Source: Microbacterium rhizosphaerae (lineage in GTDB: Bacteria > Actinomycetota > Actinomycetes > Actinomycetales > Microbacteriaceae). Taken from it: a DNA stretch of 64,000 nucleotides. Made by a program: the position numbers and the translations under genes. Positions 48,078 through 56,268 of this stretch are shown in pieces. The notes under the pieces are model-generated. The model was given only the letters and a program-made list of their open reading frames with translations, searched no databases and was not told the origin of the DNA. The stretch lies in NCBI RefSeq assembly GCF_034120055.1, contig NZ_CP139368.1:1860001-1924000 (forward strand). Reading direction: 5' to 3'. Position 1 is the stretch's first letter; the number at the start of each line of letters is the position of its first letter.

Positions 48078-49228
48078 GCACACCTGAGCAGTCAGAAACT
48101 CCTCAGCTCACGCGGAAGCAGATGCGCGAGCAGCAGCGCGAGACCGGCGCTGTGCCGATCACGTCGGTGCCCGCGCCCGCCCCCGGACCCCGGCCCGTCG
48201 CCGTCCCCCCGGTTCCGCCGCTTCCGCGGCCGGCCGAGCCGGCGGCCGTGCCCCCGGCGCCTGTTCCCGACGCGAGCGTCGACCTCGGCGTGTCGCCTCT
48301 CACGCGGCGTCAGGCCCGCCAGCAGGAACGCATCCGCACCGCGTCGGTTCCGGTGATCACGCCCGAGGTGGCCGCAGCACATCTCGCCGCGACGGCCGCA
48401 CCCGCGTCAGCCGCGACGCCGACGCCGACGCCTGCGCCGGCACCCCTGTCCACGCCGCCCGCGTTCGACCAGGCCCTCACGTCGCCGGCGCCCCGGCCCA
48501 CCGAGCCCGAGCCGCTCACCGCCGCCTCGTCGCTGCGTTCGCTGTTCGAGGGGACGGACGACACACCGACGGATGCCACGCCGACGGACTCGTCTGCGCC
48601 GACGCCCGCTCCCGTCGCTTCGACGCGGGCCGTACCGCCGGCGCCGCAGCGCGACGAGTTCGCAGACGCGCTGGCGAGCCTCAACAGCGGATCCACCCCG
48701 GCCCAGGGCGACCGCCCGACTGTGAGCAGCGCCTTCGGCGCGTCGATGCAGCCCGGGGGACCGTCGCCCGCTGCGGCCACGCGCGGTGAGACGTTCGACG
48801 GTGTGCTCTCGCGCGATACGTCGACGAACGGCTCCGTCGCCTCACCGCACACGCTCATCGTGTCGCAGAATCCGACGGCCGGGCCGATCTCGGCGCCGAT
48901 CGCGTCGACGGGCGAGGTCCTCGTGACCGGCACGTACGCCCTGCCCGACGGCCTGGGCTCGATGGGCCACGTGCCCGGCGCGGCCGACGGCAAGGAGGTG
49001 GACGCGACCCTCGTCGACGGTGAGCTTCCTGTCCACTCGTCACCGACCCCGATCGCGGCCAGTGCAGCGATCAGCACGGCCAAGGGCCAGGATGACCTCA
49101 TCCGCCCGCCGGCTCCCGAGAAGAACAGCAGGCTCATGCTCACTCTTGCCATAACCGCCGGGGCGCTCGCCCTGGCGCTGGTCGGCGTCCTCGTCGTCGC
49201 CTTCGCCACGGGGGTGTTCAACTCATGA
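48074..49228 (+). CDS. Pro/Ala-rich single-pass membrane protein between nadD and rsfS
   Basis: A 384-residue protein without a recognised domain. Residues 1-340 are disordered, rich in Pro, Ala and Thr, with two similar basic motifs [12 protein letters not shown] (residue about 13) and [14 protein letters not shown] (about 77), perhaps a binding repeat. One membrane segment closes the C terminus ([25 protein letters not shown]). The gene overlaps both nadD and rsfS by 4 bp, so it is translated with them. Topology suggests a cytoplasmic bulk with a C-terminal anchor. Confidence 0.75.
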   Translation: MSTPEQSETPQLTRKQMREQQRETGAVPITSVPAPAPGPRPVAVPPVPPLPRPAEPAAVPPAPVPDASVDLGVSPLTRRQARQQERIRTASVPVITPEVAAAHLAATAAPASAATPTPTPAPAPLSTPPAFDQALTSPAPRPTEPEPLTAASSLRSLFEGTDDTPTDATPTDSSAPTPAPVASTRAVPPAPQRDEFADALASLNSGSTPAQGDRPTVSSAFGASMQPGGPSPAAATRGETFDGVLSRDTSTNGSVASPHTLIVSQNPTAGPISAPIASTGEVLVTGTYALPDGLGSMGHVPGAADGKEVDATLVDGELPVHSSPTPIAASAAISTAKGQDDLIRPPAPEKNSRLMLTLAITAGALALALVGVLVVAFATGVFNS

Positions 49229-49614
49229 CCGCCTCCGCGCAGGGCATCGAGATGACGCAGATCGCGGCGCGCGCCGCGGAGGCGAAGGGCGGCGAGGACC
49301 TCGTCGCCCTCGACGTGTCAGGACCGCTGCCGCTCGTCGATGTCTTCCTGCTCGTCACGGGCCGCAGCGAGCGCAACGTCGCAGCGATCGCGGACGAGGT
49401 GGAGGAGCAGCTGCTTCTCGCCGGGCACAAGCGCGTCCGGCGCGAGGGCCGCAACGAGGCGCGCTGGGTGCTGCTCGACTTCGGCGACCTCGTCGTGCAC
49501 GTGTTCCACGAGCAGGAGCGCGTCTACTACGGGCTCGAGCGTCTGTGGAAGGACTGCCCGACGGTGCCTCTCGATCTTCCGAGTCGTGTCGCGGCTGGGC
49601 CCTCTGCCAGCTGA
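49225..49614 (+). CDS. rsfS: Ribosome silencing factor RsfS
   Basis: A 129-residue RsfS/Iojap/DUF143 protein: ALDVSGPLPLVDVFLLVTGRSERNVAAIADEVEE, GRNEARWVLLDFGDLVVHVFHEQERVYYGLERLW. It binds L14 and blocks subunit joining in stationary phase. ATG overlaps the upstream Pro/Ala-rich gene. The stop abuts the convergent VOC gene stop. Last core gene before the tRNA-Ala attachment site. Confidence 0.95.
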   Translation: MTASAQGIEMTQIAARAAEAKGGEDLVALDVSGPLPLVDVFLLVTGRSERNVAAIADEVEEQLLLAGHKRVRREGRNEARWVLLDFGDLVVHVFHEQERVYYGLERLWKDCPTVPLDLPSRVAAGPSAS

Positions 49615-50040
49615 TCACTGCAGGCAGAACTCGTTCCCCTCGGGATCGCGCATCTGGTAGTAGTGCTCGGGCCATGGGCCCCACATCTGGTGCACCAGCC
49701 GCACGACCTCAGCGCCCAGTCCGACCAGTCGGTCGCGTTCGGCGTCGAGCTGCTCGGGCGTCGGACGGCGACCCGGTGTCGTCGCGACATCGAGGTGCAG
49801 GCGGTTCCGTCCGCTCTTGGGGCCGTCGGCGTGGTGGAAGAAGAACCGGGGACCCACGCCTGCAGGATCCTCGGCGAGTCCCACCTTCGCGAGATCGTCC
49901 TCGGTCAGTCCCGCATCCAGCAGCTGCTGCTTGAGCGGATCCTCGAACTCCTGCGGGGGGTAGCCGAACACGCCGCCCCAGAAGCGCGCCAGCCGCTGCG
50001 GGTCGTCCGCGTAGAAGGTGATGTTGCCCAGTCCCGCCAT
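49615..50040 (-). CDS. VOC/glyoxalase-fold protein
   Basis: A 141-residue member of the vicinal oxygen chelate superfamily with the betaalphabetabetabeta modules (NITFYADDPQRLARFWGGVFGYPPQEF and HYYQMRDPEGNEFCLQ at the ends). The N-terminal F-Y-A-D and the C-terminal PEGNEF segment fit glyoxalase-like proteins. GAGACACC-like spacing upstream; no clear regulator. Substrate unknown. Confidence 0.83.
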   Translation of the reverse strand: MAGLGNITFYADDPQRLARFWGGVFGYPPQEFEDPLKQQLLDAGLTEDDLAKVGLAEDPAGVGPRFFFHHADGPKSGRNRLHLDVATTPGRRPTPEQLDAERDRLVGLGAEVVRLVHQMWGPWPEHYYQMRDPEGNEFCLQ

Positions 50041-50095
50041 GGTGTCTCCGTCCTTTGCGGGGAGGCTACGCGCGGGTGCGGACATCCGGCCCGAT

Positions 50096-50125
50096 TTCGT
50101 GTCGCGCCCGTCCATGCAGTAAACT
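50096..50125 (+). promoter_or_regulatory. Promoter of tRNA-Ala
   Basis: TTCGTG (50096-50101) and TAAACT (50120-50125), spacing 18 bp, 35 nt before the mature tRNA. Confidence 0.55.
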
Positions 50126-50160
50126 GGACGAGTTGTCCGGAGCGATCTGGAACAGCGTCT

Positions 50161-50236
50161 GGGCCTGTGGCGCAGCTGGTAGCGCACCTGCATGGCATGC
50201 AGGGGGTCAGGGGTTCGAGTCCCCTCAGGTCCACCA
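50161..50236 (+). tRNA. tRNA-Ala (anticodon GGC), integration site of the element
   Basis: Acceptor GGGCCTG/CAGGTCC, anticodon stem CCTGC/GCAGG with loop ATGGCAT, T arm AGGGG-TTCGAGT-CCCCT, encoded CCA (50234-50236). A tyrosine integrase starts 277 bp downstream. tRNA 3' ends are the usual attB of such elements. Confidence 0.95.
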
Positions 50237-50512
50237 AACATCCCCGGAATTCCGCGATTCTCCGCCGATTTCCGGGTCCGGATGGGGGCTCCAAGGGGAC
50301 TCGGTCGCCTTTTACTCGCCCTTTTCAACCGCCGGCGTCCGCGATTAATCAGAGCGAACCGCAGCCATCGCGGTCGCCGCTACCGCGCGGCGAGGCCTCT
50401 GGCAGTCGACATCATCGCCGCGCGCGGCCGGACGCGCACACCTATATGGAAGGTCGAGGCCCCGCCCGCCTCGCTGTGGACGTCCGCTCGACACGCGAAG
50501 CGGGGTGTTGAG

Positions 50513-51715
50513 ATGTCGCGACCGAGATTGCAGCCCGGGACGTGGGGCGAGTTCAGCAAGGCGACTCTCCCGAACGGCAAGGTGGTCCTCACCGCGCGCT
50601 ATCGCAGGCAGGATGGCATCGAGTCAAAGACCACGGCCCAGGGCCTGAACGCAGCCGAAGCGAAGCGCAAGCTGATGGCCAAGCTGCCGGAGCTCGTCGC
50701 GCAAGCGGAGGCGGGCAAGTCGACCCGGTCGCGTGATAACTCGCTGACGTTCCGCGACGTCGCGCTGGAGTGGATCAGGTATGACGAACTCCGGATGGAA
50801 CAGCTTGAAATCAAGCGCTCGACATTCAACGAGCACCAGCGCATCGCACGCAACATCCTGATCCCACGCCTCGGCGACAACACGCTTGACGAGTTCACGA
50901 CGCGCGAGATCGCGGTCACCTACCACCAGATGGTCCGAGAGTGGCCCGCGCAAGCGCGCAACGCGAAGGGCGTGCTCTCGCTGATCATGACGTTCGCAGC
51001 TCAGATGGGGCTTGTCGATCGCAATCTCGTGAGGGAGGTGCCCGCCATCCGGCGGAAGAAGAAGGAGATCTTCGCGCCAGGCATCGACGAACTGCGGGTG
51101 TTCCGTGATGCTGTGGTTGCTTACAACGAGGATCCGAACCGTCCCGGGCCGATGCCCGGTCCACTGCTGCTCGACTCGATTGACATGATCCTGGCCACGG
51201 GCATGCGCATCGGGGAGGTGCTGGGCCTGCGTTGGGAGAAGGACGTGTTTCTCGACGACAGGTCGCCGTACGTCGTTGTTAATGGGGCGATCAAGGAAAA
51301 GGGCGGCGCGAAGCGCTGGGAGCCATTCCCGAAGACGGAGGCCGGGCGGAGAGCGATCGCCATCCCCGACTACGCCTCTGCGATACTGCTCCGGCGGATG
51401 GTCGAGAACGTCGGCGGAAGCGAGTTCGTCTTTCACACGAGAACGCGGCGACCCAACGGCCCTCAGGATGTGCACCGGTCACTTCGGAATGTTCGCCGGC
51501 ACGCGAATCTGGCGGACGATTATGTGCCGCACGCCCTCCGGAAATCCGTCGGCACCACCGTTGCCGACACGATCGGGCTGGAGCAGACGGCATTGCTGCT
51601 CGGTCACGAACGGTCGCGGGTAACCGAGCAGTTCTACGCGAAGCGCACCCACGAGACTCCAGACGTGCGCCATATCCTGCAGGCTGTCCACGAGAGCATT
51701 CTCGCCAGCGAGTAG
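50513..51715 (+). CDS. int: Tyrosine site-specific integrase
   Basis: A 400-residue phage-type integrase. The N-terminal arm-binding part (LPNGKVVLTARYRRQDGIESKTTAQG), the SAM-like core-binding domain (DELRMEQLEIKRSTFNEHQRIARNILIPRLGD) and the catalytic domain follow. Catalytic residues: Arg in ATGMRIGEVLGLRW, His/Arg in HALRKSVGT, His in LLLGHERSRVTEQF and the Tyr nucleophile in QFYAKR near residue 374. Directly downstream of tRNA-Ala. Start at ATG 50513; the upstream in-frame stretch runs through the tRNA and is rejected. Confidence 0.93.
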   Translation: MSRPRLQPGTWGEFSKATLPNGKVVLTARYRRQDGIESKTTAQGLNAAEAKRKLMAKLPELVAQAEAGKSTRSRDNSLTFRDVALEWIRYDELRMEQLEIKRSTFNEHQRIARNILIPRLGDNTLDEFTTREIAVTYHQMVREWPAQARNAKGVLSLIMTFAAQMGLVDRNLVREVPAIRRKKKEIFAPGIDELRVFRDAVVAYNEDPNRPGPMPGPLLLDSIDMILATGMRIGEVLGLRWEKDVFLDDRSPYVVVNGAIKEKGGAKRWEPFPKTEAGRRAIAIPDYASAILLRRMVENVGGSEFVFHTRTRRPNGPQDVHRSLRNVRRHANLADDYVPHALRKSVGTTVADTIGLEQTALLLGHERSRVTEQFYAKRTHETPDVRHILQAVHESILASE

Positions 51716-51885
51716 CCAAGCCGGTGGTTGGGGAGAGCGACGGCAGTCGTCGCGGCTCTCGAGTGGCGACCTAGGCAATTCGCAATACCGTGGCGCCCTC
51801 CGGCGATGTCACGGTACACAACGGTTCGAGGCTAACCTTGCGGGTTGCCTAGGACTTCCTGGGGTGGGCGGCGTACCTCCTCGGT

Positions 51886-52125
51886 ATGGACGTAGAGAAC
51901 ATCGCCACAGATAACCCCTGGGGGCTTGAGTCCCTGATGGACGTAACGGAGGTAGCCCGCCATCTGCATGTCCCGGTCTCGACTGTCTACGACTGGCGCA
52001 CTCGGGGTGTTGCCCCTCGCGCATATCGCTTCGGCAAGCACCTCGCGTTCGCCGTGTCGGACGTGCGCACCTGGATCGAGCAGCACCACGAGCCGGAATT
52101 ACCGGCCCGATCCGACGGATCGTAG
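51886..52125 (+). CDS. xis: Excisionase / AlpA-like MerR-type HTH protein
   Basis: A 79-residue protein. LMDVTEVARHLHVPVSTVYDWRTRGVAPRAYRFGKHLAFAVSDVRTWIEQH is a helix-turn-helix with wing typical of DNA-binding excisionases (HTH_17). It lies 170 bp after the integrase in the same direction; the gap holds no gene. It could alternatively start at the ATG at 51937. Controls excision or transfer gene expression; inferred from position. Confidence 0.8.
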   Translation: MDVENIATDNPWGLESLMDVTEVARHLHVPVSTVYDWRTRGVAPRAYRFGKHLAFAVSDVRTWIEQHHEPELPARSDGS

Positions 52126-52191
52126 AGGTCGGGGGATGCACAAGGAGCCGATCGTGCCGTCACACCCCGGGACAGTTGTGCTCCAGGTCGT

Positions 52192-52225
52192 GGGCGAACC
52201 TGCCGCTTATGCCGCAGGTCCGCCC
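52192..52225. terminator. Bidirectional terminator between xis and the transfer operon
   Basis: GGGCG-a-ACCTGC (52192-52203) pairs with GCAGGT-c-CGCCC (52214-52225). The 10-nt loop contains the DUF4913 stop codon. It separates convergent transcripts. Confidence 0.65.
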
Positions 52226-52776
52226 ATGGCGGCGTAGAACGCTTGTTCTGCTGCGCGGCGTTTGGCGACGTCCGCGGTGACGAATGCGATGAAGTCTTCG
52301 TCGCGGTCGGTGATCGCAACGTCTTCAACCGGTTCTGCGGCCTCTTCTCCTGGCCATGAGGTTTGGCGGGTGGCGCGGTCGCGATCGAGTCGCGTGCCGG
52401 AGTTGGTGACCCAGTCGTGGAGTCGCTGGCGTGCGTTGGCGAAGTCGCTGTGCCATCCGAAGGGGGCGGATGCGTGCTGGTCGGGGTCGTACGCGGCCAG
52501 CCAGTGAAGGTGCAGGGCGGATAGTTCCCACACCAGCTCCGGGTGGCGGTGCCACAGGGGAGGGATGACGGATGCCGGCAGCCCGTAGGTTCGGCGGAGC
52601 CAGTTCACCCAGCTGTTGAGCTCGATCCACGCGATCTCGGCCTCCTCGGCGGTGAGGAGATTCCAGTTCACCGGGCGCGGCGGGTCTGCGGTGGTCGGTC
52701 CGTCGTCGTCCTCCATCGACGGCGGCGCGGATGGCACCCCGGGCTGGTCAGGATACGAGTTGGGGTGCGGCGACAT
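52207..52776 (-). CDS. DUF4913-like protein
   Basis: A 189-residue protein. The central part (NWNLLTAEEAEIAWIELNSWVNWLRRTYGLPASVIPPLWHRHPELVWELSALHLHWL) matches DUF4913, a small family of actinobacterial plasmids and conjugative elements. GAGGA precedes the ATG. It is the last gene of the minus-strand transfer operon and follows SSB by 8 bp. Function unknown. Confidence 0.8.
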   Translation of the reverse strand: MSPHPNSYPDQPGVPSAPPSMEDDDGPTTADPPRPVNWNLLTAEEAEIAWIELNSWVNWLRRTYGLPASVIPPLWHRHPELVWELSALHLHWLAAYDPDQHASAPFGWHSDFANARQRLHDWVTNSGTRLDRDRATRQTSWPGEEAAEPVEDVAITDRDEDFIAFVTADVAKRRAAEQAFYAAMGGPAA

Positions 52777-52784
52777 CCCGGTCC

Positions 52785-53228
52785 TCAGATTCCCATCCCG
52801 GTAGTAGTTGCTGCTGATTCCTTCGCCACCGTTGTGCGGGTGGTGGCGTCGCGTTCTGGCGCCTGCCTGCGCCGGCTGCGGTCGACTTCGTAGTTGGTGC
52901 GGGCGAGGTCGTGGCCGAGCTTCTTGGCCACGAACTCCTCAGTTTCGATGGCCTGGCCGTCGCGTTCGATCGTGAACTTTCGGGTGTAGCCCTCGGCGAT
53001 GAAGCTGTCGCCCTTCGCGAGCCGCGTGAGCGCACGCTCCGCGGTTGCTCGATAGGCGACCATGTCGTGGAAGGTCGGCTCGAGTTCGGTGAAGGTTCCG
53101 TCGTCGTTGCGTCGGAAGGTGGGTTGTCCGATCCGCACGTAGAGGCGGGTGTCGCCGCTTTCGGTGACGGTCTGTTGCGGGTCAGAGGCGATGAATCCGG
53201 AGATCGACTGTTGGGTGTGCAGAGCCAT
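52785..53228 (-). CDS. ssb: Single-stranded DNA-binding protein
   Basis: A 147-residue OB-fold SSB: QSISGFIASDPQQTVTESGDTRLYVRIGQ, FHDMVAYRATAERALTRLAKGDSFIAEGYTRKFTIERDG. The acidic DDDIPF tip of cellular SSB is absent, so it probably does not recruit the host replication set. Protects transferred single strands. Start MALHTQQSISG; a 26-codon upstream extension crosses a 9-bp inverted repeat and is rejected. A dyad lies just upstream. Confidence 0.87.
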   Translation of the reverse strand: MALHTQQSISGFIASDPQQTVTESGDTRLYVRIGQPTFRRNDDGTFTELEPTFHDMVAYRATAERALTRLAKGDSFIAEGYTRKFTIERDGQAIETEEFVAKKLGHDLARTNYEVDRSRRRQAPERDATTRTTVAKESAATTTGMGI

Positions 53229-53247
53229 GGGGCTGGCCTCTCGTTCT

Positions 53248-53275
53248 AGATGAAGCAGGGAGATCCGCTTCATCT
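53248..53275. promoter_or_regulatory. Inverted repeat upstream of ssb
   Basis: AGATGAAGC (53248-53256) and GCTTCATCT (53267-53275) form perfect 9-bp arms around 10 nt, 20 bp before the ssb start. It may be an operator or mRNA hairpin. The rest of 53276-53411 shows nothing else. Confidence 0.45.
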
Positions 53276-53411
53276 GAGAGGTGTGCACGCGCAGCGTGAG
53301 GTGCAACGTCGGAGATGTGCTGATGGGTATGGGCGGACTTCGTGACCGGTTGCCCGGTGAGCTGGCGTCGTGGCCTCGTTCGGCAGTCGCGATGGTCGAG
53401 AAGGCGATGGC

Positions 53412-55187
53412 TCACCGTGGAGGTTCGCGCAGCAACGACTCGAGGTCGCGGCGGTCGTTCAGCAGTCGCTTCGCGTCCGGTCGCGAGGTCCAGATGCGCA
53501 GCCGGGTGACGATCGGCGGGGCGGCGCGCAGCATGACGAGGCCGGTGCCGAATGGCAGGGTTCGGATGATGTCTGGCGGCATGATGGCGACTCGGCGAAT
53601 CGATCGCTGCGCTGACCGCGAGCCGCGGTCGCCCACGGTGGTGGAGTCTGTGGTTTCGTCCCGGTCGCCGATGAGGGTGGCGAGGTCCTGGAGGTCGCGG
53701 GAGTTCGACGCGCCGCCGAGCACGACTTTGACGATGGAGGCGTCCCAGATCGCGCCGGCCGCGTTGTCACTCCATTTCGAACGCGCCTGGGTGAGCGATT
53801 GGAGCACGGGCATCGTGGTGATACCTGTACCTCCGCCCTCGGCCATGAGGGTCGGCAGCGAGGGAAGCGGGGCGAGGTTTCCGATCTCGTCGAGGGCGAG
53901 TAGCAGCGGGGGATCGAGGCGCGCGCCGGGATTGCGGGCGGCGATACGTCGCGCTGATTCGACGACATCCTCGACGAACGCCGCGACGAGAGCTGCCGAG
54001 TTGTTGGCTCCGGCTCCCGTTGCGAGCAGATACAGCGTTCCGTTGCTCCGCAGGAAGGTGTCCGGGTCGAAGGACTCGCCGTCGGCCGGCGATACGGCTG
54101 CGAGGACGCGTGGGTCGGCGAGGGCTCCCAGGGCGAGGGACACTCCTTGCCAGATCGAGTCACGCGTTCGCGGGTCGGACTCGAGCATCGCTTGAAGCGA
54201 GTCCGCCCAGCCGGTCGCCGCACGCGGGTCATTCACGAGGATTGCGACCGCCTCGGATGCAACGGCCGGGTCGAGGGTCCACCGGAACAGCTCGCTGGGG
54301 GGTCTCTCAGCCAGCGCGGCCGCGTGCAGAAGTGATTGGAGTGCGGTGCGGGTCTTGGCTTCCCAGAATCCGCCCGAGTCAACACCGCCGGCCGACAGCC
54401 CTGTGCCAGAGGCCAGGCCGGCGGCACGGATCATCGCGGTCAGGGGGTTGTCGCAGCCGCGGATCGGCGACCAGCGCAGGCCGGCCGGGACGCCCTCGGC
54501 GAGCTGCTGCGGATCGAAGACGGCGACAGGACCGAGGCGTTCCCGGGCGCGAAGGGTCGCGGTGAGATTGTCGGGCCGGGTGGAGGTGGTCACGACGGCT
54601 CCGGGTGCATCGAGGATTGCGTTGATGACGATGTGGGCGCCCTTTCCCGACCGTGGTGGGCCGATGACGAGGATTGAGTCCTCGACGCTTGCCCATACGG
54701 AGGTGGAGCGGGCGTGGCCGATCAGGTAGCCGACGTCGGCTGGCTTCGCGTTCGTGAGGGACGGTCGCAGGTGCGCTGCCCGTCGCATCAGCGCCGCCTT
54801 CGATGCCGCCTTCGCGACGGCGTGTCGACCTGCGATTCCGGGGATGCTGTGGGGGTCTGATGCCGTGTTTCGGTGAACTTTGCCCAGGAGCCGCCAGACC
54901 AGGGTGACTGCGCTCGCAGCGGAGAGCAGGAGCACGGCAGCACAGCACCAGTAGGCGACGGGATTGAGTCCAGGTGCGTTCAGTGCCGCAGCGGGATCAC
55001 CCGCATTCAGCAGTACGGCGAGGCCCGAATCGATCCCGGCAACGGGTTGGCCGATACCTGTCAGCCAGGTCGCGACCGACCCGGCCGCACGAAGTATCAG
55101 GGCCAACGCAGCTCCCGTCAACAGAATGCCGAGGCCGAGGTTTGTCAGCTCATCGCCGAGGGTGGTCACCTCCTTTGGTGCGGTCAT
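53412..55187 (-). CDS. Type IV coupling protein (VirD4/TraG-like ATPase)
   Basis: A 591-residue coupling protein. Two membrane segments lie in the N-terminal about 130 residues. Walker A is VIGPPRSGKGAHIVINAIL and Walker B LLLALDEIGNLAPLPSLPTLMAEGGGTG. It feeds the DNA-relaxase complex into the T4SS. The start MTAPKEVTTLGDEL is used; an AAAGGAGGT sits inside the first codons, and no other plausible start follows it. It lies 40 bp behind DprA, in one operon. Confidence 0.9.
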   Translation of the reverse strand: MTAPKEVTTLGDELTNLGLGILLTGAALALILRAAGSVATWLTGIGQPVAGIDSGLAVLLNAGDPAAALNAPGLNPVAYWCCAAVLLLSAASAVTLVWRLLGKVHRNTASDPHSIPGIAGRHAVAKAASKAALMRRAAHLRPSLTNAKPADVGYLIGHARSTSVWASVEDSILVIGPPRSGKGAHIVINAILDAPGAVVTTSTRPDNLTATLRARERLGPVAVFDPQQLAEGVPAGLRWSPIRGCDNPLTAMIRAAGLASGTGLSAGGVDSGGFWEAKTRTALQSLLHAAALAERPPSELFRWTLDPAVASEAVAILVNDPRAATGWADSLQAMLESDPRTRDSIWQGVSLALGALADPRVLAAVSPADGESFDPDTFLRSNGTLYLLATGAGANNSAALVAAFVEDVVESARRIAARNPGARLDPPLLLALDEIGNLAPLPSLPTLMAEGGGTGITTMPVLQSLTQARSKWSDNAAGAIWDASIVKVVLGGASNSRDLQDLATLIGDRDETTDSTTVGDRGSRSAQRSIRRVAIMPPDIIRTLPFGTGLVMLRAAPPIVTRLRIWTSRPDAKRLLNDRRDLESLLREPPR

Positions 55188-55227
55188 TGCGAAACCAGAC
55201 CCGTGCTCTCGCGGGCCGAGCAGCTCA

Positions 55228-56226
55228 TCACAGGGAGATGTCGGGCTCGAGCCGGAGTCGCCGGCCGGGCGCAAGCGAATAGTCCAGGTAGCGGTCGGTC
55301 ACCACCGTGCTGGTCGAATCGAGAAGATCCGTCGCGTCTCGCGCGTCGGTGACGATGGTCGCGATCCCTTCCTGCAGCAGTCTGTGACAGCCGGCACTGG
55401 CCGGGCTCGTCACGGGTCCCGGCACGGCCCCGATCGGCCTTCCGAGCGCGTGGGCTTGCGCCGCGACGTTGAGCGTGCCGGACCGGTAACCGGCCTCGAC
55501 GACCACTGTTGCGCCGGCGAGGGCGGCGAGTATCCGGTTGCGTTGCAGAAAGCGCCACCGGGTGGGCGAGGAGCCGGGTGGAAGCTCGCTGAGCAGAAGC
55601 CCGCCGCCATCCTTGATCCGTTCGAAGAGCTGCTGGTTGCCGACGGGGTAGTACAGGTCGAGTCCGTTGGCGAGGACCGCGACAGTGGACCCGGGCTCGG
55701 CCATCATCGCCGCCCGGTGGGCGGCCCCGTCGATGCCGTAGGCGCCCCCCGAGATGATGATTCGGCCCTGGGTCGCGAGGTCGGCGGCGAGTTCCATCGT
55801 GATGTGCTCGCCGTAGCTCGTCGCTGCGCGCGCTCCGACGAGCGCGATGCGTCGGGCGGTCACTCCCTCGAGACCGCTCGGCGTGCCGCTGAGCCAGAGC
55901 GCGATCGGGGCATGGATGCCGAGCTGTTGCATCTCGGCTGGCCAGTTGAGATCCTCGACGCTGATCATTGCGAGGCCGCGTCGATCCATGTCCTGCCGAA
56001 TGCGATCGACCTGCCCGGGGTCAAGTCGGGGCGCGAGGCGGCGTCGCCACAGCCCGCCTTCCGCCGGGTCGACTGCTCCCGGCAGTGGCCCGTCGGCGGT
56101 GACCAGAGCGAGAGTTTCCACGGCACCGACCCTCGAGATGAGGGCCCCTGTGACCGCGTCGCCCGGTTCCGAGATTGCCGCGAGGCTGATCCGTGCGAGT
56201 CGGTCTTCGGACCATGAGTCAGCCAT
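55228..56226 (-). CDS. dprA: DNA-processing protein DprA homologue carried by the element
   Basis: A 332-residue DprA/Smf protein. Rossmann-type core: IALVGARAATSYGEHITMELAADLA, IISGGAYGIDGAAHRAAMM, AVLANGLDLYYP, RFLQRNRILAALAGATVVVEAGYRSG. DprA binds single strands and loads RecA in transformation. It has a strong AAGGAGG 7 nt before the ATG. Located between VirB4-like and VirD4 ATPases, which is unusual: chromosomal dprA lies near other housekeeping genes. Possible role: protecting incoming DNA or restarting the strand in the recipient. Confidence 0.9.
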   Translation of the reverse strand: MADSWSEDRLARISLAAISEPGDAVTGALISRVGAVETLALVTADGPLPGAVDPAEGGLWRRRLAPRLDPGQVDRIRQDMDRRGLAMISVEDLNWPAEMQQLGIHAPIALWLSGTPSGLEGVTARRIALVGARAATSYGEHITMELAADLATQGRIIISGGAYGIDGAAHRAAMMAEPGSTVAVLANGLDLYYPVGNQQLFERIKDGGGLLLSELPPGSSPTRWRFLQRNRILAALAGATVVVEAGYRSGTLNVAAQAHALGRPIGAVPGPVTSPASAGCHRLLQEGIATIVTDARDATDLLDSTSTVVTDRYLDYSLAPGRRLRLEPDISL

Positions 56227-56268
56227 GAGATGCCTCCTTGTGATGAAGGTGCGCGCGCAGTGCCCCGC

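Noticed and set aside
50055..50512. Short ORFs and an integrase extension running through tRNA-Ala.
   Set aside because: They read through a structured tRNA gene; the integrase family starts near 50513.
51716..51885. Possible second attachment core near GGTTCGAGG (about 51823).
   Set aside because: Only 8-9 bases shared with the tRNA T-loop, which is expected by chance; not extended.
55141..55187. AAAGGAGGT as ribosome-binding site for a later start of the VirD4-like gene.
   Set aside because: No in-frame ATG/GTG/TTG follows at suitable distance except one overlapping the motif itself; the upstream ATG keeps the N-terminal membrane segments.
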